From Ceratothoa steindachneri (taxonomy: Eukaryota; Arthropoda; Malacostraca; Isopoda; Cymothoidae): DNA of 64,000 nt. Position numbers and translations under genes: made by a program. Numbering within the stretch: position 1 is the stretch's first letter; every line of letters begins with the position of its first letter. Below, piece by piece: positions 24,082-35,763 of this stretch. The notes beneath the pieces were generated by a model. That model ran no database searches. It was not told the DNA's origin and saw only the letters and a list, made by a program, of their open reading frames with translations. The stretch spans positions 102,859,578 through 102,923,577 of the forward strand of contig OZ018321.1 of the NCBI GenBank assembly GCA_963969495.1, given 5' to 3'.

Positions 24082-25531
24082 TGTCTTAGAATGACTCCCG
24101 ACGATACCATATATAACACTATTCGTTGAGGGAACTTCCTTAATTATCTTTAGAGTGCGTTTACTGTCTGGCGGCCGATATTATGTATCTTCGATATGCT
24201 TAAGAAGTGGAACTGAGCTCAAGGATAATAATATTGCTATCATTAATAAAATAGAGTTTTATTAATAATAACTATCAATAAACACAAGACGGAAAATATT
24301 GACATAAACAGAATGGAAAGGGTCGTGGAGACTCGGGCTAATCCGAGGATTTAAAGGATTTAAAAAGGTAAAACAAATATAGAGTTAAAGAGATGGGATG
24401 GTTCGATAAACCATTTAAAGAACAGGATAGAATTGACAAAAGGGTTAAGTACTCAAAGGTGACGTTTGGCTTACGTAACTTTTGCACTAGTGGTGCAGTG
24501 GAAGGTGGCGCAAAGGAGTTTCGGTCCGCTGGCGAGTTCCAGCCGAAGGATGGGGATAAAAGGATCCTGACGTGGCGTCTTGGGAAGGAGAACCGTTTCT
24601 CGACGAACGGCTTGAAGAACAATGGCTGTTCTAGGTTGTTCTCTTCTGAACAAAGGGGGGATGAGAACCGTCTCTTGTCTACGGGCTCAAGAACAATGGC
24701 TGTTCTAATGTTGTTCTCCTTTGAACAACAGGAAGGGTGAGAACCGTTTCTTGGCGAAGGGCTCAAAACGAACAATGGCTGTTCTAGGTTGTTCTCTTCT
24801 GAACAAAGGGGGGGATGAGAACCGTCTCTTGTCTACGGGCTCAAGAACAATGGCTGTTCTAATGTTGTTCTCCTCTGAACAACAGGGGGGGGGTGAGAAC
24901 CGTTTCTTGGCGAAGGGCTCAAAACGAACAATGGCTGTTCTAATGCTGTTCTCCTTGAACAACAGGGGGGGATGAGAACCGTTTCTTGGCGAAGGGCTCA
25001 AAACGAACAATGGCTGTTCTAATGCTGTTCTCCTTTGAACAACAGGGGGGGAAGCCTTGGGGACTTGGCGTCGGAAAGGCTCGAACCTTTGGCACTCAAG
25101 GAATATTGTCCTCCTTCTGGACAAGTGATGGTGAATCTCGAGGTCGAGGTCCCTTGGCGCACAAATGAGAGAGGGTCGTGGTGATGTTTCGCGACGAAAA
25201 TCTGGATCTCCAATTTGATCTTAGTGGTAAAGTTTCCATATAAATAGCCAGGACATCTCCTTGGCGTGGGGGAAAATGGAGTGGAAGCTTGGAGGGAACG
25301 CACAGCCGGGCCGGAGAACAATGCCTTATCTGCTCATAAGCCTAACTCGATCTAGGGAGGTCAGCGTATGGGGGCGAACGGGGGGACGATAACCTCCTTG
25401 TTTAAACATTGGCATCCGGTAACTGTGATAAGACTCCAAGCCTCGAATCGAAGATGCACGTGGGCAGCATCGTGGTTTTAAAAAATATGGGGTAGGAGTT
25501 GAAATTAACGCAGTCAACTCGTTCTATCACA
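24082..25531 (-). repeat. 3' LTR of the Gypsy element (1450 bp)
   Basis: In element orientation it starts TGTGATAGAACG and ends GACA, giving canonical TG...CA. It carries six tandem units of about 76 bp at 24585-25047. A TATTTATA-type box lies on the minus strand near 25240. Small open frames on both strands (24338-25321) come from the tandem units and are not genes. Confidence 0.93.
24585..25047. repeat. Six 76-bp tandem units in the 3' LTR
   Basis: Units start GAGAACCGT. Each contains two inverted pairs: GAACA-ATGGC-TGTTC, and TTGTTC(N6)GAACAA. The matching LTR has five units (29081-29465), which accounts for the 76-bp length difference between LTRs. Confidence 0.9.
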
Positions 25532-25543
25532 CCCCTCCATTCC
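25532..25543 (-). promoter_or_regulatory. Polypurine tract
   Basis: Minus strand GGAATGGAGGGG lies directly against the 3' LTR, where plus-strand DNA synthesis is primed in LTR retrotransposons. Confidence 0.85.
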
Positions 25544-25950
25544 AGGGGAAGTTGTCACTTCGAAAAAAAGAGAGAGAAGGGACAACGATAGAGCTCCGTT
25601 GTGGGAAACTCGTTTTCTTGTACCAACCGTACCTTCCTGCACCTAACTAGTATTACCTCAATACATATGATTATTTTGATCTTTAGATTACAGGGGAAAA
25701 TAACCTTTAATACAACTTAATCAAAGAAAAAAAAAGGGCATGGAACAATGAAATGATATAAACTTAGTACATACGGGACAAAATAATTTATACGTAAATT
25801 AATAAGAACAAATATATATACATACAAAAAATTAGACATTGAGCGTTACAAAATTCAGACATATATAATTAATTATATTACAAAAGAATCTTAAATTAAG
25901 TCGTACAAGACGGTATATACCTACATGGAGATACTAATCCTATGAATACA

Positions 25951-26880
25951 ATTATTCTACGCTATTCGGTAACGCATTCCTACTGAGTGCGTCAGCGACC
26001 TGGTTATCGGAACCTTTTATCTAATTTATTTTAAACTGATACTCTTGCAAGAGTAAACTCCAGCGCATGATGCGGCCGTTTGAGTGTCTCAAATTCCTAA
26101 TACAGGCTAACGGACGGTGGTCGGTTCCTATTTGAAATTCTTTACATATCAAGTACAGCTTGAATTTGTCTATGACCCAGATAATTGATAGAGCTTTCTT
26201 TTCTCTAGTGGCATATCTCTTTTCGCGTGGTAATAATAGACGACTAGCATATGCAACTGGATCACTCGTTCCGTCATCCACGTATTGAAGGAGTACACCT
26301 CCAATGCCCTCGTTGATCACGTCGGTCTTAACCCCAAAAGATTTTTCCGGGCTGGGCAACTTTAAAATGAGGGCAGAAATGAACTTACTCTTGAGCTGAT
26401 TAAAATGGGAAACAGCGACATCATTCCAACGTAAACGATCGGGGAAATTCTTTTCCTGAAGGGGGCATAGGGGGGCCAAAATTGCAGCGAAATTCGGAAC
26501 AAATCGCTGATAGGGAGAAGCTGATCCTAGGAACGATCTTAATGGCTTTTTTGTAATCGGGAGGGGCATGTGGGCGATTGCCTTAATCTTGTTCTCGTGG
26601 GGACCTAACTTGCTTCGTCCTATTTTGAAACCCAAATATTTGATGGTTTCGTGAGCAAAATGGCATTTGCTGGGGCCAATGGTGATGCCATTTTCACGCA
26701 GTTGCTCGAAAAGAACTAATAGGGCGGGTAAATGGTGACTCCATTTAATTAGTTCTTGTAGCTGACTCTTCTGACGTGGTGTCAGCTGCGCGTCACTATC
26801 CAGGTCAGAGGGTTCCAAAAGCTCGCCTGGTAGGGAAGGAGGAGGGTAATCGGCATCAGGTTGGATGCACACTGCCTGGA
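25951..26880 (-). pseudogene. Gypsy pol: RT (core deleted) fused to RNase H
   Basis: The open frame 26021-26872 starts with the linker IQPDADYPPPSLP and the RT N-terminal helix TPRQKSQLQELI, then jumps directly to LFEQLRENGITIGPSKCHF in the RT connection region. The palm with its catalytic YxDD box is therefore deleted. The RT tail (YLGFKIG, LRSFLGSASPYQRFVPNF) and RNase H follow, the latter with TD, the YATREKKALSIIW glutamate block and TDHRPL. An in-frame TAA after FKIN precedes IKGSDNQVADALSRN, and the frame closes at about 25951. Nothing similar to integrase follows in the 420 bp before the LTR. The YVDD visible inside LLQYVDDG lies in RNase H and is not the RT catalytic box. Confidence 0.9.
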
Positions 26881-27700
26881 TTACATTAAGGGACTCCGCG
26901 GGCTAATCTTCTTCAAGCGCCGATGCTTCGTCCAGTTCTACGAAGGTATCTCCATGGGCGCGTTGGGGGTTCTTTTTTTCTTGGGGTCCACGGACAGTCT
27001 CCGTGTCCTTGTCTGGGGCCTTATCACCTAAGGGTGTTAGTGATTCACACTCCTCTTTTGCTGTCCTAAAGTCCTGGTTAGGGGTCTCCGAGAAATCGGA
27101 CGGTATCGGGGTTCTGATGGGGACGGGCTCCTGGGCTTCTTTCTTATCTCGGCCTTGAGGAAGGGCGGCCTGAAACACAGGGTCGAAACTTACTTGGGGG
27201 CTCTGTCCTATAAGTACGGAACAGAATTTTATGGGTGCTACAATGACTTCAGCCCAGCCATTATAATATTGACACTGCAGGTAACATCTAGCGACGGGGA
27301 ATCGGTTCGCCCGCCCAAGGTGGTCATGTACCACCGCAAATTTTTCGTGGTTAGAGGCCACTGGGAGGAGTTCGTCGGACACGATGAAACACGTACATCC
27401 TGTGTCCCTGACGAGAGTCGATACTCGGCAGCTGTCCACGCTGCCCTCCTCATATTTCAAAGTTCCCGATGAACTTTTACCAAAAACAAAATTTACCTGG
27501 TGGCCTGACGGAGGGGGAGAAGTTTCTGCTTGGGTCTGCACCACCGGGGGAGCCGGGGTTGCATTAATCTGGTGAACTTGGTGGGCTGGTCCGCTTTTAA
27601 GCCTAGAATTTTGGGGGCAATTCCAGCTCATGTGGTTTTCTACACCACAGGTGAAGCATATTATTGGTCGCTTCGGGAAGAGAGATGGAGGAGAAGTCTT
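26881..27700 (-). pseudogene. Gypsy CCHC knuckle and aspartic protease
   Basis: Reading down the minus strand, a CCHC zinc knuckle (CFTCGVENHMSWNC, spacing CX2CX4HX4C) spans about 27660-27618. It is followed by a retropepsin-like protease: VSTLVRDTGCTCFIV holds the DTG active site, and FCSVLIGQSP resembles the conserved distal ILG/IG region. A charged proline-rich linker then leads to SALEED, an in-frame TAG, and AESLNVIQAVC, which matches the segment joining integrase to RT in the element at 61-64 kb. The open frame 26903-27631 starts inside the knuckle, so the true frame begins farther upstream. Confidence 0.85.
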
Positions 27701-28231
27701 AACGGGAGGTTTGGAGTCCCGTTGTTGGTTTGGGGGAAAGAAGTTTGGGGGTTTTACGGGGCTCGGAAACTTTGTCAGCTTTCCTGGGAAGGGGCGCGAA
27801 TCCTTCCTTCTTTCTTCTCGTTGGATTTCTTTTTCTCGTTCTTCTCGTTGTATTTTTGTTTCTCGTTCTTCTCGTTGTATTTCTCTTTCTCGTTCCTCTC
27901 GTTGTATTTCTCTTTCTCATTCCTCTTGTCGGATTACTCTTCCCCTTTCTCTTTCTACCTTTTTTCTTTGAAATTCTGCTTTAATCCGAGCTAATTCAAT
28001 CTGAAGCTCAGCTTGTCTTATCCGTTCCTCTCTTTCTTTTTCTTCTCGTTGTATTTCTCTTTCTTCCTTTTTTCTTTTTCTTTCTTCCTCTTTTCTTTGT
28101 TTTTCTCTTTCTTTTCTTTGCTCCTCTTGAATGTACTCAATTAGTTCTTTTCCGGAGAGTCCACAGGACTCTCCTTGCGCTTTAAAGATTTCGAACTGAG
28201 TCATCTTTGCACTTGGGGGCGCACTAGTCAA
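27701..28231 (-). pseudogene. Gypsy gag remnant, charged coiled coil
   Basis: It opens with MTSAPPSAKMTQFEIFKAQ at 28231 and GLSGKELIEYIQEEQ, the amino-terminal pattern of many animal Gypsy gags, then runs into a very long Glu/Arg/Lys coil. A TGA at 27917 interrupts the frame (Arg codon to stop). Beyond it the same frame continues through four 27-bp repeats encoding about nine residues each (REEREREIQ type) and reaches the zinc knuckle. No capsid-like domain lies between, so most of gag appears deleted. Confidence 0.8.
27830..27935. repeat. 27-bp tandem repeats inside gag
   Basis: Four imperfect copies of CTCGTTGTATTTCTCTTT plus CTCGTTCCT. The unit is a multiple of three, so it lengthens the coiled coil without shifting frame. 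Confidence 0.85.
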
Positions 28232-28538
28232 CCAACTAAAATTCCTCGCAACAAGAATTATGCCTCTATAGAATTAGCCTACCTAAATATGGGCACTGAC
28301 CTATTCGTACTTGGTTTCTTACTCTAAATAACCACTGACTAAAATCACAAAAAAAAACACAAACAAATTATTATAACCGTTCCTTGAGCTACTCCAGCTT
28401 CTTAAGTTTCAAAAAAAAAGGGGATAGCAATCGTTAAAACAAAAGGGAACTACTATATTCTATTATTATAACGAATAACACTATGCTTTACTCGACTGAG
28501 ACCAGTGTTTGCAAAGATATAGCGGTAAACCTTACACA

Positions 28539-28548
28539 CCTGATACCA
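28539..28548 (-). promoter_or_regulatory. Putative primer-binding site (tRNA-iMet-like)
   Basis: Minus strand TGGTATCAGG resembles the TGGTA(T/G)CAG start of primer sites complementary to initiator tRNA-Met. It sits about 27 bp from the LTR rather than 0-5 bp; an expanded (TA)n run (28559-28575) lies between. Confidence 0.5.
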
Positions 28549-28575
28549 AATTTAAATAGTATATATATATATATA

Positions 28576-29949
28576 TGTCGTAGAATGACTCCCGACGATA
28601 CCATATATAACACTATTCGTTGAGGGAACTTCCTTAATTATCTTTAGAGTGCGTTTACTGTCTGGCGGCCGATATTATGTATCTTCGATATGCTTAAGAA
28701 GTGGAACTGAGCTCAAGGATAATAATATTGCTATCATTAATAAAATAGAGTTTTATTAATAATAACTATCAATAAACACAAGACGGAAAATATTGACATA
28801 AACAGAATGGAAAGGGTCGTGGAGACTCGGGCTAATCCGAGGATTTAAAGGATTTAAAAAGGTAAAACAAATATAGAGTTAAAGAGATGGGATGGTTCGA
28901 TAAACCATTTAAAGAACAGGATAGAATTGACAAAAGGGTTAAGTACTCAAAGGTGACGTTTGGCTTACGTAACTTTTGCACTAGTGGTGCAGTGGAAGGT
29001 GGCGCAAAGGAGTTTCGGTCCGCTGGCGAGTTCCAGCCGAAGGATGGGGATAAAAGGATCCTGACGTGGCGTCTTGGGAAGGAGAACCGTTTCTCGACGA
29101 ACGGCTTGAAGAACAATGGCTTTTCTAGGTTGTTCTCTTCTGAACAAAGGGGGGATGAGAACCGTCTCTTGTCTACGGGCTCAAGAACAATGGCTGTTCT
29201 AATGTTGTTCTCCTTTGAACAACAGGGGGGGTGAGAACCGTTTCTTGGCGAAGGGCTCAAAACGAACAATGGCTGTTCTAGGTTGTTCTCTTCTGAACAA
29301 AGGGGGGGATGAGAACCGTCTCTTGTCTACGGGCTCAAGAACAATGGCTGTTCTAATGTTGTTCTCCTCTGAACAACAGGGGGGGGGGTGAGAACCGTTT
29401 CTTGGCGAAGGGCTCAAAACGAACAATGGCTGTTCTAATGCTGTTCTCCTTTGAACAACAGGGGGGGGAAGCCTTGGGAACTTGGCGTCGGAAAGGCTTG
29501 AACCTTTGGCACTCAAGGAATATTGTCCTTCTTCTGGAAAAGTGATGGTGAATCTCGAGGTCGAGGTCCCTTGGCGCACAAAGGGAGAGAGGGTCGTGGT
29601 GATGTTTCGCGACGAAAATCTGGATCTCCAATCTGATTTTAGTGGTAAAGTTTCCATATAAATAGCCAGGACATCTCCTTGGCGTGGGGGAAAATGGAGT
29701 GGAAGCTTGGAGGGAACGCACAGCCGGGCCGGAGAACAATGCCTTATCTGCTCATAAGCCTAACTCGATCTGGCGAGGTCGGCGTATGGGGGCGAACGGG
29801 GGGACGATAACCTCCTTGTTTAAACATTGGCATCCGGTAGCTGTGATAAGACTCCAAGCCTCGAATCGAAGATGCACGTGGGCAGCATCGTGGTTTTAAA
29901 TAATATGGGGTAGGAGTTGAAATTAACGCAGTCAACTCGTTCTATCACA
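28576..29949 (-). repeat. 5' LTR of the Gypsy element (1374 bp)
   Basis: Same sequence as 24082-25531, with TG...CA ends in element orientation and five 76-bp units instead of six. TCGAC follows at 29950-29954. Confidence 0.93.
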
Positions 29950-29954
29950 TCGAC

Positions 29955-30490
29955 ATTATTGACTTGAAAAATTGTCTTAAGTTTATACAAAAATTAACAT
30001 AAAAGTTGACTTCTAAAAAAGTAACCTGAAAACAGAACAGCCCCTAAATTTATTTTAGCCCCACTTTTTAGCGCTTCAGGGAAAGTAGCCCAAGATAAGT
30101 TGACTTTGGCTTGCTTAACTTAGTTAAGTGGTCCGAAACTGCCTTGAGACACTGCCCAGTTTCATCCCACTGCATTTAAGTCCTGTCTCTCATCAGCCTC
30201 GTTTTTATCTGACAGAAACCTCTTAAGTCGAAATTGCTTCCATACAATAACGGGTTGGGTAGATCTTCCTCCCAACTCACGTCTCTGGCCATTTATTTGG
30301 TGTCAGCCATCATCATACTGCAATTACTTAGCATGAAGATCTGACGCTGAATGAAGGGATTTTTATTTACTTAACTCTAAGAAGGAAAAATCACTGAGGC
30401 ATTATCACTGATAGGAAGCGAAAAATGTTCATCAAGAATTTTTTGAAGAAGGAAAAAGTGGAAATGTGTGAGAGGAAGATAAATCGAATA
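29955..30490. other. No recognisable feature
   Basis: AT-rich spacer between the Gypsy insertion and a LINE relic. Nothing recognised. Confidence 0.45.
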
Positions 30491-32770
30491 ATCTAAAAGG
30501 TGAATTTCATGGGGGAACCCATTCCTCACAAGCCAACACACTCCATGGCACAGGAATTGACAACCCCCCACGCCTCCCCAACCCAGTCAAAACATTCTCC
30601 AAATCCCTTACGCTTGCCCAACCTGCTCCTCATGAGAACTAGAACATCACCCAGAGACACAATCAACATCTCGCAGCTAAATATTAACATTATACACAAA
30701 TACAATGAGACTCACAAAATTCCTCTTTAATTACAACACATTTAATCCGAACACAACTCGTGTTAGAATGACATAAGTACCACGCTACAACCACAGGCAA
30801 GACAGAAAAAAACGACGTAAACGCAGGCCTAATCACATACATCAGAGACGACCCCTTCACCAATACCACTCTAGTTAATTCCGCATCCATCCAACACTAA
30901 TACTTAATAGAAATCCCAAACAATCCTAGCACGCATTAATAAAACATACGACACCTTTACCAATCTGTACATACCTGCCCCTGTATCCAGTCCTCCCAAC
31001 TACCAGCCTCCACTCGACCACCACAAACACAATAAAATAACACACTCGTCACGGGTGACCTCAATGCACATGACCCCTCTGGCTAGAATCCACAAAGCTT
31101 GCAAAATCACAGGACATTTAAACCATTTATTCATCCTAAACAACTCTTTTACCCCAACACACAAACCTTTCAACCTCCAATTACACTACACTTCTCCGGT
31201 CATCAGCCGACCTAGCCACCAAAAGAACCCGGCAACCTCATACTACCTTATCCTCTGACCTCCTCGCAATCATAATAAAATAGTGCTTTAGAAGCCCATA
31301 CCTCCATCAACCCTACGAACTTTAGACTAACCAAAACAAAGCTGTATGGAACTTCTCCATCAACTAAACAACTAACACTCCAAGACTTCTCAGTTGCCCA
31401 ATTTAGTGGCAAAATCAATGCCTACACGCACTTTGTCAACCTTCTCTCATCAACGAAAACAGACAATATAACCCAAATTTATCCCCAGAAACCAGGCAGC
31501 TCAGATAAAAAAAACAGGAATAACCTACGAAAGCAACTTCTCAACCAAGATACTAGCGACATCATTAAAAAATAACACGAAACATTGAATCGCTGATCCT
31601 TACAACAAAGACTACATTGTCACTGGCACGCAAAACAGAGAAAGCAATCTACACAAAGGCAACGGTATCAACTTCACCACACATGCTAACGCACTCTCAA
31701 AACTATGCAATTATCAGCAACAGAAATCCCGAGTTCTCACAGAGAACTATGAGCAAACGCATGCACTCACTACCAATTGATCATAGCATCCCTTGACAAT
31801 TCACAGCAGAAATGTCATCTAAGGCTAGACGGCAGACAAAACTACTCTTCGACTCTGGACCTGACAACATCACAAGCATTCATCTTTAACATCTTTTCCA
31901 AGAGACATCGACGCCCTCACATAAATTTTCAACCATTCTATTAATTATAACTATTCGAAATTTCTAGCAATCTGTTTTCATCATACCTATCCTCAAGCCA
32001 AAGAAACCACCCACTGGTCATGCATCATACAGCCCAATCTTACTAGGATATGCCCCCTTCAAAATTATTGAACGTCTAGTATTGAACAAAATAAACCTGC
32101 ACGTTCACCATACGCCTCCTAACACGGTTTCCTTCCAATACACTCGGTAACTACTCTACTTACCAACAACACGCAACTCACAATTCTGTTTCAACAAACT
32201 CAGACTACCACTCAGGTCAGTAATGGCAACATTCGACATAGGAAGCATATGACACGCTACCAAAACATCCTCATTAACAAAATACTAAACACCACCCTCA
32301 ACTACAACTATAAAAATGCCCAGCTTTCTCACAGGCAAACAAACACAACTAATATACCAAGAAAAGCTACTACGAACACATAACATAAACAATGGTGTCT
32401 CTCGGAGATCCGTACTCTTTCCCACCCTCTAAAACCTCCATGATATCCCGCACCGCAACCCCAATGCAACACTGTACAACTACACACGCTACGTGGATGA
32501 CATGACATTCTCGCACAACAAAGAAACAGTAACCGAGCAGATCGCGATCGATAACTCTACGACACAAACTTCCAACGATGGCTGCAACAGAATCAAGTGG
32601 CCGTCACACCTACAAAATCATGTTACTCTCTTCACAACCTACAAACGGGAGTATAAAAAACACCACCTATCACTTTAGCAAACACGCCCCTTCCATTAAT
32701 AATATAACGTCTGCGACGCTCTGTTTCACACTAGATACAGGAGTAAATTTCCAACAACACACATGAAACA
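30491..32770 (+). pseudogene. LINE relic with endonuclease and RT traces (R1/Jockey-like)
   Basis: A/C-rich coding style with frames broken throughout. Readable blocks in order: SQLNINIIHKYNE near 30670 (start of an APE-type endonuclease, LNINGIxxKxxE), GLITYIRDDPFTNTTL near 30830, VTGDLNAHDP near 31050 (the GDFN/GDLNAH catalytic block), MATFDIGS near 32222 (the A box), NGVSRRSVLFPTL near 32390 (the B box, GVPQGSVLSPTLF), YVDDMTFSHN near 32490 (catalytic YxDD, Asp pair intact), and LDTGVNFQQHT near 32735. The endonuclease-to-RT order is that of a non-LTR retrotransposon. No ORF1 was found. Non-functional. Confidence 0.8.
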
Positions 32771-32808
32771 GAAAACAAATCTAACACAAAAAACAAGGTC
32801 AAAGGACC

Positions 32809-33131
32809 TAAGTCGCGTGCTCTTAATTATTCTGACATATGAGATTATGACCATATGACCTTGCGACCTTCAAAAGTTTTGACAAGTAGGGCAATCCGAT
32901 CCATAGTTAGTTTTCTTTTAATAATTCTCGGACTAACCTTGGGAGGACCTTGGTAATTATATCATTCAAGTGGGAATGTAAAACAACATAATGCTTTGAA
33001 ATTCCGTTGGAATCGGGCGAATAGTTACGATGTTATTGTCACAAAACACATTGAAAAGTAAAACGGTTACCATCCGATGTGCCGACCTACAAACCGACAT
33101 ACTAACTTATAGATTCATGTGCACGCGAGTA
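32809..33131 (+). mobile_element. MITE-like repeat, family M1, copy 2
   Basis: Starts TAAGTCGCGTGCTCTTA and ends near GTGCACGCGAG. The interior matches copy 1 block by block (ATCATTCAAGTGGGAATG, GGAATCGGGCGAATAG, GGTTACCATCCGA). Confidence 0.75.
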
Positions 33132-34005
33132 ATAAGACCGCGAGCACTCATAGGAACCAGGTGTTGGCAATCCAAGTAATTAATCAAGTACGAGCTACAT
33201 TCGTCCCTCAATCGCGTATGCCTCTACAGCCTTGGCACTAAATCTCCGAACAATTCACCTCCTCAGTACAAAACAGAAGAGGCAGAAAGCAAATCTTTCC
33301 GCCTCACCAAAGCTTCTCTTGGATAGACTCACTTGCTTGGCGTGGATGAAGAGCGTCCCCCAGATGTGTTTGATGTAGTGTGAAGTTTGGTGTTCGTTGC
33401 TATAGTAACCGCAAAGGTTATGCTTTAAAGATATCTCAACATCCGAGGAACAAAATAGAGATATATTATAGCATACTACAGGAGAGTAAAGACATTAGAA
33501 GAAAGTATAGGATAAGAGATATAATATAGGATAATATAGGAAAGTCAAGGGATAGTAGAGGAAAGTAAAGAGGAGTAGAGGTATAGGTAGTAGATGATAG
33601 CTCAGGAGAGTAAATGTATGGTAGAGCATAGTACAAGAGAGTTAGTATAACATAATAGTAGTGGTAAGGTAGAAGAATTTGGAGAGGTGTAGTAGAGGAT
33701 ATTTATTGGCATTACTTTTTTCAACCATTATAAACACATTATAAAATATTAAGAGTTATATATAATTTTGGTCAGAAATTGAAATATTTGCTTATACTTT
33801 TGAGTGTTTGATTTGTTTATACGAACTCGTACTGAAAAGATATCTTCCTTATCTCGGCACAAGCATATAGGGTTGATGGAATTTGCTCTAGGCAGGTTTT
33901 ATCTTCTTTAACCTTTGATGATTATTCCTCATCTCTCGTTGTACTTTTCCTCTTCCTCATTCTACATATTCTTTCTTCCAAGGGTTTAACTTCCCTCGTG
34001 GGTTA
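33132..34005. other. No gene; purine-rich degenerate repeat inside
   Basis: 33440-33690 is a degenerate AG/TA-rich tract (AGAGGAAAGTA, TAGGATAATATAGG and similar units). The rest is unrecognised. Confidence 0.5.
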
Positions 34006-34010
34006 GACCA
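34006..34010. other. Target-site duplication GACCA (left)
   Basis: GACCA here and at 35478-35482 flank the solo LTR exactly. Confidence 0.85.
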
Positions 34011-35477
34011 TGTAAGGGAATCGATACTCTACCCCCACAATTGAGCCACTGGTCTGTTATTAAAACGTCCTGGCAGTGGAGGCGGGATAGCCCGCCTACT
34101 TAACCTCCTCCCCTCTCGCCTCTCGTCTTGAAGAGAAGCTGAACGGCCGCCCAAGACCACATATTACACTAATCAGCTCAGGTCAGACCTGTGACCCTAA
34201 AAGTTGTTATTCAATTTCACCGCATATACGAAATTAGAGGAGCGTCGTCCTAAAGCCAGAAGCTCCCCTTTAGGGTTAGCTGAATGACGCGCTGAGAAAA
34301 ACCGTTAGAGGAGACGTAATACAGCCTGTCCACGCATCCGCCCCCTCCTGCCTCACCCCCAGCGGGGTGGCGAAGTATAAAACCAAATAACTTTGAAAAA
34401 ACGTGGTAGGATACGTTAGCCATCAAGGCGACGAAGACCAGCAAGAGGCCCAGCTACCAACAAAAGGGACGCTGAAAAGCTCATCCAGAGCAAGTTCCTG
34501 GTGGCCACACCGAATTTAGAAGCCTGTCAGAGGTAGATCGTTAAAGAGATCTAGACAACGAAGACCATCATAAGTGCCCAGCAAACCAACGAGAGAAACT
34601 AAGAAGAAGCTGTTCCTCGAGCTAGTTCCTGGTGGTTACACCGAACTTTAAGTTAACCTGATTTAAAAAACAAGTTTAACTAACTTTCGTCAGAGAAACC
34701 CCCTATCCTGGTGTATCCCAAAACACAGAGATAGTCCTCGCCCTTGAGGAATACCCCTTAATGAACTCCCTCAAGCACTCCCCTGAGTCAAAGGATTCCC
34801 ACATTTGCTCATCGCTCGCCAGTGCGAATTATTCTCAGAGTAACCCGAAGAGTAGAAGAAACATTTTTTCCCTGTCCCGTGGTGAGATTATTTCCCCCAG
34901 AAGGCGAGCGCCTCTCCATCTGACACACGCTCCGAGCTCCTCTGCAGCTGTAAACCATTCCTCCTTCTGCCCCCATCTGGACGCTGATCCACGCGTTGGC
35001 CCAGAAACAACATTCTTGAGGTGACAACAATTGAGTTCAAGGTCAGACTCAAATCCGATTCTCGTGGAATCTCGTAAGGTATTTAAATCCCTGGTATCTG
35101 TTTCGTTGAGGTCAGTTGCATTTTAATATTAAAGTGAGCTGTGGGTCAACCATTACTATCAATTTAAGTATGTAATTTAGAAAACCTCACTTAAAAATTT
35201 GTTTAATTCATTTCTGTGTATTTAGTTTGTTAAATTTCATTGGTTCATGTTTTTAATTAAAGTTCTAGTTTTCTTATAAACATTTTTTTTATTCAATCCT
35301 CGAAACGCTGAGCAAGGCACTAGGAACCCTCAAAGATTAACGTAATAATAATAATCAGAATATAATCATAATAAAATATAGCACTCTTAGAGAGAAAACG
35401 TAATCACGGAGTTTTGTAGTACGAAACCAACCTATACGTACAACCACCATCCACTCGGTCCTTCCTATACCACGACA
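34011..35477 (+). mobile_element. Solo LTR, family L1A (copy B)
   Basis: This 1467-bp LTR starts TGTAAGGGAATCG and ends ACCACGACA (TG...CA), with GACCA duplicated on both sides. It is homologous over its length to 9525-10911. It has a GTATAAAAC box near 34375, TATTTAAA at 35080, TCAGT at 35112 and AATTAAA at 35255. No internal retrotransposon sequence is attached. The short frames inside (34250-34444, 34761-35024, 34809-35030) have no domain. The heavy divergence from copy A implies an old family. Confidence 0.92.
35080..35116 (+). promoter_or_regulatory. LTR core promoter: TATA box plus TCAGT
   Basis: TATTTAAA at 35080-35087 and TCAGT at 35112-35116, the same arrangement as in copy A but with a slightly longer spacing (about 34 bp to the A). 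Confidence 0.45.
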
Positions 35478-35763
35478 GACCAGTTTTTTTCGTTTCCTTA
35501 AATACATAAGGGACGCAATTGCTTCCTTGTTTGAGAAAATACTTCAGTGTCCTTAGGTGTCCTCGGTTTTGTGGCTTGACAATTGTTAGGACAAATAAGT
35601 TCAATGGGAAAATAAATAGTCACAAAATGTGTTTAAAATTGTTTAAATTACAGGGGCCTGTAGTCAGCGTCGAACGAAGAAAATCTGGAGATGTGTGTGG
35701 CAGGATCCATAGATTTTTCAGACGTGGTACAGCGCATTGGCTGTCTCATAAGCTGTGTGTAAA
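35478..35763. other. Spacer, possibly 5' part of a Tc1 element
   Basis: Contains the GACCA duplication and AT-rich DNA. I could not see a Tc1 terminal inverted repeat. Confidence 0.35.

Larger units (their letters stand above)
24082..29949 (-). mobile_element. Ty3/Gypsy LTR retrotransposon, internally deleted, recent insertion
   Basis: A complete insertion by structure: TCGAC duplications, two 1.4-kb direct LTRs (24082-25531 and 28576-29949), a polypurine tract at 25532-25543 and a primer-binding-like site near 28539. The LTRs differ by roughly 15-20 substitutions plus one repeat unit by eye, so the insertion is young. The interior (about 3 kb) encodes, in minus-strand order, a short gag remnant, a CCHC knuckle, a protease, and an RT/RNase H in which the RT core is deleted. 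No integrase is present. Because the LTRs are young and the coding region is already badly deleted with in-frame stops, the copy was most likely moved by proteins supplied in trans. The linker before RT matches the one in the element at 61-64 kb, so the two are related. Confidence 0.93.

Noticed and set aside
24585..25047. Glucocorticoid-type response elements in the LTR repeats
   Set aside because: The half-sites GAACA and TGTTC are present but spaced by 5, not 3, and arthropods lack the cognate receptor class.
24585..25047. CRISPR-like array
   Set aside because: Direct units without unique spacers, inside an LTR of a eukaryotic retrotransposon.
26270..26290. YVDD in the frame of the Gypsy element as an RT active site
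   Set aside because: It lies within LLQYVDDG of RNase H, well after the RT connection region. The true YxDD region is deleted.
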